DNA of 50,534 nt, taken from positions 1 through 50,534 of the forward strand of contig DASYDW010000051.1 of the NCBI GenBank assembly GCA_036499395.1, written 5' to 3'. Within the stretch, counting starts at the first letter, position 1, and each line of letters opens with the position of its first letter. The DNA is from Pirellulales bacterium (lineage in GTDB: Bacteria > Planctomycetota > Planctomycetia > Pirellulales > JACPPG01). The notes beneath the pieces were generated by a model. That model was not told the DNA's origin. It searched no databases and saw nothing but the letters and a program-made list of their open reading frames with translations. The translations under genes were made by a program, and so were the position numbers. Of the stretch, positions 16,377 through 25,193 are shown in pieces.

Positions 16377-17462
16377 GTGTATCTGGCAATTCTGCAACTT
16401 GGAGTGCAGGCAGTGTCCTTGGATGGTCGTTTCAGGAGCTGCAAAGACAACGGTGGCGCCGAGCTCTGTCTTGATCGCATTCACGCCGCTGAGTTGGATA
16501 CCTGCTGGGCTGAGATCGTTGACCGACTATGTCAAGGATTCCGAAGTCTCAATTGGATTGGATTTCGAAATTCAGACTTCGACGATCCTGGACTGAATGC
16601 TCTTATCGGCGCCGCGACAACCGGCGCTCTCGATTCACTGAAGGGCATTTATCTTTCCAACACGCGGATTACTGACGTCGGTTTTCAGTCGTTTTGCAAA
16701 GCGATCGGAGAAGGCCACTTCGACGGTTTGCAGATGCTGAACATCTCGGACACGCAGGTTGGCGATGGAGGTATAGAAGCGCTCGCTTTTGTAATTCTGC
16801 GGCGACGACTACCACGTCTAGAATGTCTGAATCTTTCAGGAACGAGAATCACGAAGCATGGCATTCACTCGATGAATCATCCGGCGTTGGCCGGACAACT
16901 GAGGACGCTTGCCGCTCTAGACCTATCACACACTGCCATTATCATGGGCGACTTGCGCGCACTTGCCCTTGCATCCGAATTAGGGTACGTGCCGGTTCTA
17001 CGGTACGTAAATCTTGCAGGATCAGCGGACATAATTGACGGGAGGGCCCTGGGCTCAAATTGCGCCGACGAAATCTTCAAGAATGTCCGCACGCGAGGGC
17101 AATGGCCGGATCTTTCGAAGCTGAGTGACAGAGATATTAGGACGCTTCGATTGTTCTACGAAATGGCTATGGAAATTGAGAATGGCGCTAGATCTCTTCG
17201 AGAGATCGAATCTGGCTTGATCCAACGGTTCAATAAAGCGTCGAAACTGTCAAAGCTTCCACGAAAACTCACGACGGTGCAGCGACAGCGGGTCGCCGCA
17301 GACGAGTTGTTCGCGGAACATTTCGACGTACGACCATTTAACCTCAATGACATGACAAACTCGTTGCTCTTTTGCCGGAAAGGCAACAGGCGTGCTGTCG
17401 CAGGTTTGACCCCGATCGGCAAAAAGGCGCTGGACCTGACTCGGATTGCGCTCGAATACTAG
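16377..17462 (+). CDS. Leucine-rich repeat protein
   Basis: 361 residues from a GTG with no clear ribosome binding site, so the start is uncertain. Residues about 70-230 contain five or so leucine-rich repeats of the type LKGIYLSNTRITDVGF, LQMLNISDTQVGDGG, LECLNLSGTRITKHG and LAALDLSHTAI. Repeats of this kind bind partner proteins. The C-terminal 130 residues are helical, and IESGLIQRFNKASKLSKL plus GLTPIGKKALDL faintly recalls the winged helix of LysR-type regulators; that is only a resemblance. There is no signal peptide, so it is probably cytosolic. It sits in the plus-strand group before the excisionase-like gene. Confidence 0.75.
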   Translation: MYLAILQLGVQAVSLDGRFRSCKDNGGAELCLDRIHAAELDTCWAEIVDRLCQGFRSLNWIGFRNSDFDDPGLNALIGAATTGALDSLKGIYLSNTRITDVGFQSFCKAIGEGHFDGLQMLNISDTQVGDGGIEALAFVILRRRLPRLECLNLSGTRITKHGIHSMNHPALAGQLRTLAALDLSHTAIIMGDLRALALASELGYVPVLRYVNLAGSADIIDGRALGSNCADEIFKNVRTRGQWPDLSKLSDRDIRTLRLFYEMAMEIENGARSLREIESGLIQRFNKASKLSKLPRKLTTVQRQRVAADELFAEHFDVRPFNLNDMTNSLLFCRKGNRRAVAGLTPIGKKALDLTRIALEY

Positions 17463-17521
17463 TTGACATCGGATTCAATCTGGTTCCATAGTTGTGCCGA
17501 ACGGAGCGCAATTTGGGACAT

Positions 17522-17941
17522 ATGGGCAAGGAAGATGTTTCGGGTGACGGCAATGACAAGTCTGCGGAGCGAGACCTTAGCCGGGTACGATTCCCGAGCG
17601 ACCGCATTTCGATCGGCGGCCTGCGCCAGCGGTTTCCTGAGCTTTTTGATAAGGGTGACGAGACCCGCCAACCCATCTTCTTTCTCGAAGATGGCCATAA
17701 CCGTGCTGAGGACATTTTAGGAGAAATGCTGAACTGCGAGCGCCTCATTGCGAGCTTTGCCTATAACAAAGCCTGCGGCAATGATTCTAATGTGACAGGC
17801 ATCCGAACATCGGCTTTTAAGCGCGAACTCGCAGAGCAATATATTAGCCTGGGCATCGCCAGTGGCCCGAAACATGCCGTGCAGTTAATTCGCGACTTTG
17901 AGCGGCAGGCGGCCGAGCTTGCAAACCGACGAACGCCTTGA
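17522..17941 (+). CDS. Hypothetical protein
   Basis: 139 residues from the ATG at 17522 (MGKEDVSGDGNDKS); the frame is open ten codons further upstream. No family is recognised. It has an acidic N-terminus, a DRISIGGLRQRFPELF segment and a helical C-terminal half (AEQYISLGIASGPKHAVQLI). It starts 60 nt after the leucine-rich repeat gene, probably on the same transcript. The 269 nt after it show no clear gene. Confidence 0.6.
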   Translation: MGKEDVSGDGNDKSAERDLSRVRFPSDRISIGGLRQRFPELFDKGDETRQPIFFLEDGHNRAEDILGEMLNCERLIASFAYNKACGNDSNVTGIRTSAFKRELAEQYISLGIASGPKHAVQLIRDFERQAAELANRRTP

Positions 17942-18210
17942 ACCCGTCGCGGACTCGTGATGGTCCGAGGTACGAGATACTCTACAGGACACAAAAAGGG
18001 GCATATTGCTCCTTGGAACACCTGATCGGCGTGTTCCAGTTCTTTGCGATGCTGCACCTCAAGTCCTTGCAACGCAATCGTTTCAGCTCTGGAACGATCT
18101 CGCATCTGTTCCATTTCTGCAATCCGTTGTGAATGGGTCTAGCTCACAGCATTTCTGCCCGCAGAATATGGCGGTTTCAGTCTACCAACCTGGGAGCGGG
18201 AGGTTCAGCG

Positions 18211-18363
18211 ATGACGCCAGATGAGTACCTTCGCCGGCTGGAAGAGCTTAACGAGCAATATGAACGCGAGAGGCTCGATCTTGAGTTCGACGGTCGCGAC
18301 GGAATTGGGCGAAGCGGGGCAGCCGACAGTCGAGAAGGGAGGCCCCATGTACGAAATACTTGA
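18211..18363 (+). CDS. Small coiled-coil peptide
   Basis: 50 residues: MTPDEYLRRLEELNEQYER, then a highly charged helix and a Gly/Arg-rich tail. The ATG follows GGGAGG at good spacing, which supports it despite its size. It overlaps the start of the excisionase-like gene by 17 nt, so it may be a leader or partner of that gene. No family is recognised. Confidence 0.55.
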   Translation: MTPDEYLRRLEELNEQYERERLDLEFDGRDGIGRSGAADSREGRPHVRNT

Positions 18364-18790
18364 GCGGCTTGAAGAACTTCGCTCAATTCTTCGCAACCAC
18401 GAGCAGAAGCTAAAGTGCCTCGAAACACTGGCAACTGAGACAAGCCAAGTTCTTCAAATTCGAGCGTCTGAGAAGGAATACCTCACTGTCGAAGAATTTG
18501 CCGAAGTGGTCCCCAGAGCTCCCTACACGGTGAGGTCCTGGCTCGGTACATGCCGATTGTATGGGGTCAAGGTGAATACACGATGCGGACCGCACGCGCA
18601 ATGGTCCATCCCGTGGACAGAATATTTGCGCTACAAGAGAGAAGGCCTGTTACCCGCACGGCGGCCTCCCCATCCCCCGAACCGGGACACACGCGGCCCT
18701 GGCGCGGCTGGCTGTCTAGTACGGCCAAAGAAGCCGCCAAAGGCTCCGCCTACCCAAAGGCGGCTTGAATTGCCTGTTGAGTCACATTAG
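18347..18790 (+). CDS. Excisionase-like winged-helix DNA-binding protein
   Basis: 147 residues from the ATG at 18347, with GGGAGG five bases upstream. A coiled-coil N-terminus (ILERLEELRSILRN) precedes an excisionase-type helix-turn-helix (YLTVEEFAEVVPRAPYTV, then RSWLGTCRLYG and WSIPWTEYLRYKREG). A basic Pro/Arg tail follows. In an integrated element, next to a tyrosine recombinase, the most likely role is recombination directionality factor; a transcriptional regulator is the alternative. Its 3' end runs 41 nt into the convergent integrase gene, an uncommon overlap that could let transcription of one gene affect the other. Confidence 0.7.
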   Translation: MYEILERLEELRSILRNHEQKLKCLETLATETSQVLQIRASEKEYLTVEEFAEVVPRAPYTVRSWLGTCRLYGVKVNTRCGPHAQWSIPWTEYLRYKREGLLPARRPPHPPNRDTRGPGAAGCLVRPKKPPKAPPTQRRLELPVESH

Positions 18791-19928
18791 GCAGCAGATG
18801 GCGGTAGCGCCGTCGCTGCTGTTCGGTCGAGTGCCCTGCAAACTCATCTATGATCCGCTGATCGGTGCCTGCACTAGCGAGCACGCTGATGAAGGAGTGG
18901 CGCAAGACGTGCCACCCCTTCATTTTTTTGTCCCACTTCGAGCCCTTGACTGCTCGTTCGAAGGCTTGGTGAGCCGCATCGCCAGTCAGCGGCTCGATGC
19001 CGTCGCCGAACAGGTAGAGCCGGTTCTGCCTCATCAGCGACTTCAACGCCTTGGCAAGCAAGTCGCTGATGGGAACGCGTCTCGTTGTTCGTGTACCGCG
19101 TGACCTTTTTTTCTCGCGAAAGGTGACAACGCGCCCGGCAAGGTCAACGTCCGCCGATTGAACGCGGAGAAGTTCTGACCGCCTTGCTCCGGTATGGGCG
19201 GCCATGACGAACATCGGATTGACCCACTCGTTCCAGGCGGTTGCCTTGACGTGTTCGAGCAGCCGGGTGATTTGGTCGGCGTCCAAATACAAGGTCTCCC
19301 AAAGAGTGTCAGGATCACCGCCTGCCTTGATTCGGCGTTCGATCTCCTGGAAGGTCATGTAGGGAGGTTTCTCGTCAATCTTGGGATAGACCAGTCCCCG
19401 CGAAGGAAAGCCGCCCTGTACCAGCTTCATCCGCTCACCCCAATTCCAGGTCGCACGGAAAGAGTTGATCTCCTTGCGGATGGTGACCGGCAAAACATCG
19501 GCCTGCCGACGCTCGATGTGCTTTTGCAGGCTGGCCATTGATAGGCCGTTGAGCAGGAACCTGCCGCCAAGAGTGGTCTCGACATGGTTTAGGTGAATTT
19601 TCGCGGTGTAGAGCGTATTCGCCTCAATAGCGCCGTTGGAGAAGGTCGTGACGTAGCTGTCGCGGAGTTCGCTGAACGTGGTGTCCTTGCGGACATCCGT
19701 TGTCAGGTCGGCGGGCGGCTTGCCGTCATACTGAATGAACTGCACGATCGTGCAGCCGGGCGGCACTTCAACGAGGCGCTGCTTGAGCCTGGTCAGCAGG
19801 AATTCGACGCGGGCTTTCCACAGCAAAGCTTCCGATTCGGGGACTTCCCCGATGGACAGTTGGTGCTGCTGGCCAAGGTATCGGAAGAGGACACGGTATG
19901 CGCCGCTACGAAGCTGGAGGGCTGCCAT
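18750..19928 (-). CDS. Tyrosine recombinase (integrase)
   Basis: 392 residues from the ATG at 19928, which has GGGAG just upstream; a start six codons earlier is also open. An N-terminal SAM-like core-binding domain precedes the catalytic domain, which has all expected residues: Arg in HTGARRSELL, Lys in REKKRSR, HVLRHSF, GHST and the nucleophile in RRRYRHL. The enzyme would insert and excise the element. The gene sits directly beside the tRNA-Leu 3' end and points away from it, the classic layout for integration at a tRNA gene. A perfect inverted repeat lies between its start and the tRNA. Confidence 0.95.
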   Translation of the reverse strand: MAALQLRSGAYRVLFRYLGQQHQLSIGEVPESEALLWKARVEFLLTRLKQRLVEVPPGCTIVQFIQYDGKPPADLTTDVRKDTTFSELRDSYVTTFSNGAIEANTLYTAKIHLNHVETTLGGRFLLNGLSMASLQKHIERRQADVLPVTIRKEINSFRATWNWGERMKLVQGGFPSRGLVYPKIDEKPPYMTFQEIERRIKAGGDPDTLWETLYLDADQITRLLEHVKATAWNEWVNPMFVMAAHTGARRSELLRVQSADVDLAGRVVTFREKKRSRGTRTTRRVPISDLLAKALKSLMRQNRLYLFGDGIEPLTGDAAHQAFERAVKGSKWDKKMKGWHVLRHSFISVLASAGTDQRIIDEFAGHSTEQQRRRYRHLLPNVTQQAIQAAFG

Positions 19929-19974
19929 AGGATTCTCCCATGCCATCCCAACGCCATCGCAATGCTGTTACCAA

Positions 19975-20001
19975 ACCGTTACCAACGGCATTGGTAACGG
20001 T
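19975..20001. repeat. Perfect 11-bp inverted repeat before the integrase
   Basis: ACCGTTACCAA (19975-19985) pairs with TTGGTAACGGT (19991-20001) around a 5-nt loop; an extra GTTACCAA-like half-site lies just before it at about 19967-19974. On the plus strand the hairpin is followed by CGTTTTT, so it could terminate transcription coming from the integrase side. On the minus strand it lies between the tRNA 3' end and the integrase start, where it could be an integrase arm site or operator, or insulate the integrase from tRNA transcription. Confidence 0.6.
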
Positions 20002-20061
20002 CGTTTTTCTCTGCGTTGGGACCAAGAAGAATTCTTCGGAAGTCCTTGCAGAGAAGCAAAA

Positions 20062-20145
<84 letters not shown>

Positions 20146-20383
20146 AGTCGTAAATTCCTGGCCGTGTCAGAGGCGCCGCTCTGCAGCGAGCGCTTCGAAA
20201 CTCGGGCGTCCGATGGCATATCGGACGTCCTTCCGGGGCCCACTCACTCCGCACGGAATGCGAAGCGCCGCCCACGGCCATCTGGGAAGTCTAAGTCTTT
20301 TAGTCCCAACGTCAAGCGACCGACGCCGTGGGCCAAAAAAGCGCCGCGAATTCGCACGTTTCGAGGTCACCTTTTCCGACTTG

Positions 20384-22018
20384 CTAGGACCGGCCAGGCC
20401 ATCGTCGCTTGATGACCAGCATTGTCCGATCGCGGGATGTCTGCATCTGTCCGGCCGAGAATTGAAATCGGAGGGCGGCCGCCAGCTCTTTGGCACTGCG
20501 ATCCGATTTTTCCGTCACCATGCGGGCGATCGAGGACAGCCCCAGCCGGTGGGCGCGCCCCTTGGACGGCTGCATGAGCTGAGGATCCTCGCCGGCCAAG
20601 ATCAGCAGTGTCTCCTCAGGGCGCAGAGCATGCATGATCGGTTGATAGGTCGTCTTCGGATCGCGGGCCAGCGGCAAAGCTACGCGTGACAACAACTGCC
20701 AGCCCCCTGGCCGCGCGAGCAGGGCCGTGACATCACCGGCCGTGGCCAGGCGGATGCGTCCCGTGGGATCAAGCAGAGCATATAGCAATGCCGCCGATTG
20801 CAGGCCAGCCGCGGCCTGCCACATATCGCGATTTACCAAGTCGAGCAGTTGTTGCGGTTCGCGTGAACCATCGGCATGAGCACGCACGGCGGTGCGCAAC
20901 ATGCCTGCCAACATCGCGGAAGCAATTCCTGATCCCGTGGCCGACCCGACGGCAACGCCCAAACTTTCGTCGCCGCGTGCAAACCAGTCGTAGAAATCGC
21001 CACCGAGGGTATCCCCGCGTAGAGTCCAGGCATCGACATCCCAGCTTGGCGAACTGGGCAAATAGCGCGGGAGTTGCAGTTCCTGCAATCGCTCGGCCTC
21101 GCCCATTTGGCGTTTGAGCGCGGCGGCGTGCAGACCTTCCTGCATGAGAACTTCGCGTTCCAGGTCACTGGCCAGCCGACCAGCAACAATTTCCACCAGA
21201 TTCACTTCTTCGTCGGTGAAGTCGCGCTCGCGAGCCGAGTAAATCCAAAGCGTGCCCAGCGGGATGGCCGCGGTCGAGATCGGAACGCACACGGCGGCGG
21301 CGGCCGCTTCGGGGGCCTGCCATTCGGCACGCACGGCGCGGTTTTTCATCACCACGGCGTGGCCCGATAGCGCTTCGAGATCGGCCGCGGCCGATCGCAG
21401 AGCGCGTGGCGCCAGAGTCAGCCGTTCGCGGGGCAGGCCGTACGCTGCGCGTAGCTTGAGTTCCGTTGTCGCCGAGTCGAGCAGATACACTGCCGCGGCG
21501 TGGCAATTCAGAGCCTGCGCTCCGCCGCGCAACACCCCTTCCAAGCGCTCGGCAAGATGTACGGGATCGGGTGAGCGCTCGATCACGGGCACAGCCGCGG
21601 CCAATTCGGCCTCGCGCTTGCGCAGTTCCTCGCGAGCCACGTGCAGTTCGCCCAGCAGTCGACCGATGGCGCCGGCCAACTCGCCGGCTCGTTCCAGATC
21701 AACGGTCGTGCCAGCACCTCGATGTTCGGCGCCCCCGAGATCAATCCTGAGATGTCCGGGAGAGGTTCCAACGCCCGGGCTGACCGGGGCGGACCACATC
21801 AGGTCATGATCGTTGCGCGGAGGGTGTCCCGGCACAAAACTGAGCGACCATCCGGTCGCATGTTGGAAGGCCTTGCACAGGTCATAGATCGCACCGGTTT
21901 TGTTGAAACCGGACTGATCGACCGTTTCCGACCGCTCATTGAACAGATTGAGATGCTTCGGTGTAGACCGTGACACGGCGCGCCTGCTTTGCTGGGAAGA
22001 GGAATTCTTGCTGCGCAT
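20384..22018 (-). CDS. GAF and SpoIIE-type PP2C phosphatase-like protein, degenerate
   Basis: 544 residues. The layout is an N-terminal region, a coiled segment (about 115-150), a GAF domain (about 155-300) and a SpoIIE/RsbU-type PP2C domain (about 325-544). GGDFYDWF near 341 retains the first metal-binding aspartate. The usual GDxSGHG motif reads GSATGSG near 358, and the usual TDG reads AGE, so two expected metal-binding aspartates are replaced. The enzyme may be inactive and act as a sensor or scaffold. RsbU-like phosphatases normally switch anti-anti-sigma factors; no such partner is adjacent. It reads toward the tRNA-Leu from the chromosomal side and is not part of the element. Confidence 0.8.
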   Translation of the reverse strand: MRSKNSSSQQSRRAVSRSTPKHLNLFNERSETVDQSGFNKTGAIYDLCKAFQHATGWSLSFVPGHPPRNDHDLMWSAPVSPGVGTSPGHLRIDLGGAEHRGAGTTVDLERAGELAGAIGRLLGELHVAREELRKREAELAAAVPVIERSPDPVHLAERLEGVLRGGAQALNCHAAAVYLLDSATTELKLRAAYGLPRERLTLAPRALRSAAADLEALSGHAVVMKNRAVRAEWQAPEAAAAAVCVPISTAAIPLGTLWIYSARERDFTDEEVNLVEIVAGRLASDLEREVLMQEGLHAAALKRQMGEAERLQELQLPRYLPSSPSWDVDAWTLRGDTLGGDFYDWFARGDESLGVAVGSATGSGIASAMLAGMLRTAVRAHADGSREPQQLLDLVNRDMWQAAAGLQSAALLYALLDPTGRIRLATAGDVTALLARPGGWQLLSRVALPLARDPKTTYQPIMHALRPEETLLILAGEDPQLMQPSKGRAHRLGLSSIARMVTEKSDRSAKELAAALRFQFSAGQMQTSRDRTMLVIKRRWPGRS

Positions 22019-22775
22019 CGCCAGCCGGTCCGTCAGTTCTTCGTCAGTCGTCGCCTACGGTCGCAGATGCATGGCAATTTTGCCTTGGCTCTTCTGCGCC
22101 GTTATGTTCCGCGACCCATCAGAAGGGAACGGACCGGTCTTGCGATTCCTCGCAGTTCCACAAGTGCTGTAGCGAAGCACGCGCGGCGGGCGAGCAGCTC
22201 GGCCGAACGACAAACAATCCGCGGCGGTGTGGGGGCGGGTCCGCAAGGCGGTTGGTGTCTTCTCGAAAGCTGAACTCGGTGGCTCGCACGGTGTACAGGT
22301 GTCTTGTGGGGTCTTCGCCCTCCGAGCTCGTCGCAGGAGCAACTTGACGCCACGGCGGGGCGGGCCGTGAGACACGCAAGTTGCTCGGACTGGCTCAGTC
22401 GTGCGAACACGAACGGCTTTCGCAGTTCGCCCAGCATCCGTGACCGGCAGGATCTAGCATCGGCACAGCCCGCGCGAATTCCTTAGTCGATAGCCACGAT
22501 CGTCACGCACGCGGGTCGTGACGAGCGCGCGACGTAGGGAAAGTCTGCCGGCGCGTCAGCGAACCGTTTCGCCAATAGCATCGTGACGAACCAAGAAATC
22601 CGCGGCGTTTGTACGGTAAATGCGCGTGCTGATCGCCCGTTGACATTGACCCAATCTCGCGTCGGGTCTAGATTTTGGCCGCGCTGCTAGCGGCCGTTTA
22701 CTCGTCCGGCGTCGCGGTCGTGCATCTAAGGCCTGAAATCACGTTCGGTCGCTTTTATTAGAACTGGGTTCAGTC
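22019..22775. other. 757-nt divergent intergenic region
   Basis: The short ORFs here have Arg/Cys/Ser-rich, non-protein-like translations and overlap one another, so I call none. The region must hold promoters for the phosphatase-like gene (minus) and the membrane-protein gene (plus). No RNA gene or repeat was recognised. Confidence 0.5.
22647..22674 (+). promoter_or_regulatory. Possible sigma70-type promoter
   Basis: TTGACC (22647-22652) and TAGATT (22669-22674) are separated by 16 bp, about 100 nt before the membrane-protein start at 22776. A better -35 match, TTGACA at 22640, has too long a spacing to this -10. Planctomycete promoters are poorly defined, so this is tentative. Confidence 0.25.
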
Positions 22776-24644
22776 ATGGAACGTTATGCCACGGAAAACA
22801 CCCGACGGATTTTCGTCGTCGGTGTTTGGTTCTTGGCCACGGCGGCGGCACTTGCGCTTGTGTGCAACTACTCGTCGAATTCTCCATACGCTGACGAATG
22901 GCCGTGGCTGGACGTCGTGGTCGGCGATCGGGCGTTTGACGCGGCATGGTTGATGGAACCGGAGAATCATCACCGGGTTCCACTCGCTAAGCTGCTCTAC
23001 ATCGGTTTCGGGCGGATTACGAACTACGATTTTCGCGCCGGGGCCGTGGCGAATGTCGTGATCCTCTCGGTGGCCAGCCTGGAACTACTGTGGACTGTGC
23101 GGCGAGCACGCGGCGTGACGCGGCTGAGCGATGCCATTCTTCCCGTGACTCTTTTGCATCTCGGGCATTGGTACAACTTGATTTGGGGACATCAGCTTTT
23201 CTTTGCCATCGCGGTCGCCGCGATGTGCGCTGTGATTGGCATCATGCTCAATATTCAGGGACCGAAAACGGCATTTCGCAATGGACTGCTGGTCGCCCTG
23301 GCCGGCGCGGTCTTGATCGGCTGCGGTGGGCCGGGCGTTTGCTTTTTACCGGCCATCGCGTTGTGGCTGGCGTATGCCGGTCTCGCGTTAATGCGAAGCG
23401 ATCAACCCCGGCGGTATTTGACGGGCGGGACGCTCGTGGCCTTGGCCGGCAGTGGTTTATTGGCCGTGTTCTTCTATTTTTCCGGCAATCGGCCGACCGA
23501 AGGCTTGCCGGATGCCCCGATTGCGGATGGCACTGCTTTGCGCCTCTTTGCCACAGCACGGGGCACCCTGCAAGTGCTGAGTATTTCGGCCGGTCGTCTG
23601 GGACGCGACTTATGGCCCGTTTCCGGTGCCATCGTTGCCCTCGTAGGATTTATTGCACTGGGCCGGCTGGCCATCGTGTGGCGGCGTCGGCCCGACGAGC
23701 GGCTACGAGTCGTGGGGCTTGCCTGTTCGATCGCGGCCGTGGCGACGGTCGCCTCGGGGGTCGGCTGGTCACGGGGAACGCTCGATCCGACGTATTGCCT
23801 AACCGCGCGTTACACGACCCTCTCCTGCCCATTGGTAGTCGCCCTGTACGGCGTGTTCTTGCTGTACGGTCGGCCGCCGCGCTGGCGGTTTGCAGATGCG
23901 ACGATGGCTGTCGTGTCCGTTGTAATTGGCGTGGCCTACGTCTCGAGCGGTTTGCACCAGTCGCAAGAAATTCGCGCCCGCGTGGCGCGCATGGAATTGC
24001 TCGTGGCCGATGGCATTTCGCCCGCGGCGATCGCGACGCGGACGAGCTGGGACATGCAGGACGAGGAGTCCTCGCTCGCACGGCACTTAACGCAAATGCA
24101 GGCGGCAGGAATTGGGCCCTATCGTGACGTGCCCAAGGATTTATCCGAAGTCGACGCCACGGTAGCGCGGCTTTCGCGGCAAGATCCAGCCGTGGCGCGA
24201 CGTGCGAGCGCGGTGATTACGCCAGGCGAACCGTGGACCCAATTCCTGGGTCTTGCACCCGGCCAGCAAGTCTTTCGCGTCGACCTGCGGGTGCGCAACA
24301 AATTGCACCGTGCACCATTGCCAGCGGCGTTGGCCTGGAAGATCGTTGAGCATAGCGCCGCCGACAACATCGTCGTTCGGGCGGCCGGCGACTGCTCGCT
24401 GGCGGACATGCCAGACCCGATGTTCGCGCCGCTACGATTTGCCCCTTTCGTCGCGGAAGCCAATTGCCGGTACGAACTAGTCGTCGCGGCGTTCGCCAGC
24501 CCGGACGACAAGACACCACTCAAGCTGCCGGTTTTCGAGGTGACCGCCGAGCCGGGCAAGAACGAGCTAGATGGATTTGTCTACACGCTGCGCGACGAAG
24601 CAGTGACCGTCGCGGCAACAGAATCAGGCGGGGACGTCCGATAG
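22776..24644 (+). CDS. Multi-pass membrane protein, GT-C-like
   Basis: 622 residues with about ten membrane helices in the first 400 and a soluble C-terminal domain of about 200. An early loop carries YADEWPWLDVV and NHHRVPLAKL. An acidic pair in the first external loop is typical of GT-C glycosyltransferases that use lipid-linked sugars, so a role in glycan or surface-polymer transfer is plausible but unproved. The C-terminal part looks like a beta-rich periplasmic domain. The start has no clear Shine-Dalgarno. It ends 40 nt before a convergent gene. Confidence 0.65.
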   Translation: MERYATENTRRIFVVGVWFLATAAALALVCNYSSNSPYADEWPWLDVVVGDRAFDAAWLMEPENHHRVPLAKLLYIGFGRITNYDFRAGAVANVVILSVASLELLWTVRRARGVTRLSDAILPVTLLHLGHWYNLIWGHQLFFAIAVAAMCAVIGIMLNIQGPKTAFRNGLLVALAGAVLIGCGGPGVCFLPAIALWLAYAGLALMRSDQPRRYLTGGTLVALAGSGLLAVFFYFSGNRPTEGLPDAPIADGTALRLFATARGTLQVLSISAGRLGRDLWPVSGAIVALVGFIALGRLAIVWRRRPDERLRVVGLACSIAAVATVASGVGWSRGTLDPTYCLTARYTTLSCPLVVALYGVFLLYGRPPRWRFADATMAVVSVVIGVAYVSSGLHQSQEIRARVARMELLVADGISPAAIATRTSWDMQDEESSLARHLTQMQAAGIGPYRDVPKDLSEVDATVARLSRQDPAVARRASAVITPGEPWTQFLGLAPGQQVFRVDLRVRNKLHRAPLPAALAWKIVEHSAADNIVVRAAGDCSLADMPDPMFAPLRFAPFVAEANCRYELVVAAFASPDDKTPLKLPVFEVTAEPGKNELDGFVYTLRDEAVTVAATESGGDVR

Positions 24645-24684
24645 TGGACCAATCGTGGGAGGTTGGCGTCAGCAATGCGCCTCG

Positions 24685-25104
24685 TCATTCGAGACCCAAC
24701 TCGCCCAATATGTCTTTGAGACTTCCTAAAGCCTCGATTTGACTAAGCGCAGCTTCGTCACAACGCCCTGCACGAATAGAGCCGAGGGATGGTTCAAAAT
24801 CGTGGCTTAGTTCCCAGTCGACGGCGAATTCGCTGCTGAGTCTACATAACAAATCCAGCATGTCGCGTGCGGTGCCATCAGGCAACGACTCACGGGATGC
24901 CGCCGCGACATCGGACTCGTGAGGATTAAAGTTTGGCTTGCTGCCGCCAACTAGATGGCAATCGCCTTCGGCGGCAAAAAAGCTTATGCGCTCGCAACTC
25001 AACCACGTCCGTCCTTCACTGGCCGTTCGGGCTGCATCGCATATGGCAGCAGGTTCGATAGGCGAAACGGGACGCGCCGAGCGATAGTAGATCATGAGTC
25101 CCAT
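24685..25104 (-). CDS. Hypothetical protein downstream of ilvB
   Basis: 139 residues from the ATG at 25104 (MGLMIYYRSARPVSP). A longer reading of this frame runs antisense-like through ilvB and is rejected. No family is recognised. The sequence is acidic, with segments such as SEGRTWLSCERISFF and FAVDWELSHDFEPSLG that read as a compact soluble protein. It lies 89 nt after the ilvB stop and may share its transcript. Confidence 0.6.
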   Translation of the reverse strand: MGLMIYYRSARPVSPIEPAAICDAARTASEGRTWLSCERISFFAAEGDCHLVGGSKPNFNPHESDVAAASRESLPDGTARDMLDLLCRLSSEFAVDWELSHDFEPSLGSIRAGRCDEAALSQIEALGSLKDILGELGLE

Positions 25105-25193
25105 CGGTTTAAGCCTTTGTTGCTTCCGGCTCACAAGGTCGCACAGGCGGTTCGTCGACTTTAAATCCGACGCACGCGCGATTATGTCCGTGC

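Noticed and set aside
1..20000. Second copy of the tRNA-Leu 3' end as far attachment site
   Set aside because: I looked for the TGCGGGAAACAGG-like core by eye and found only short partial matches, for example near 12783, that do not extend.
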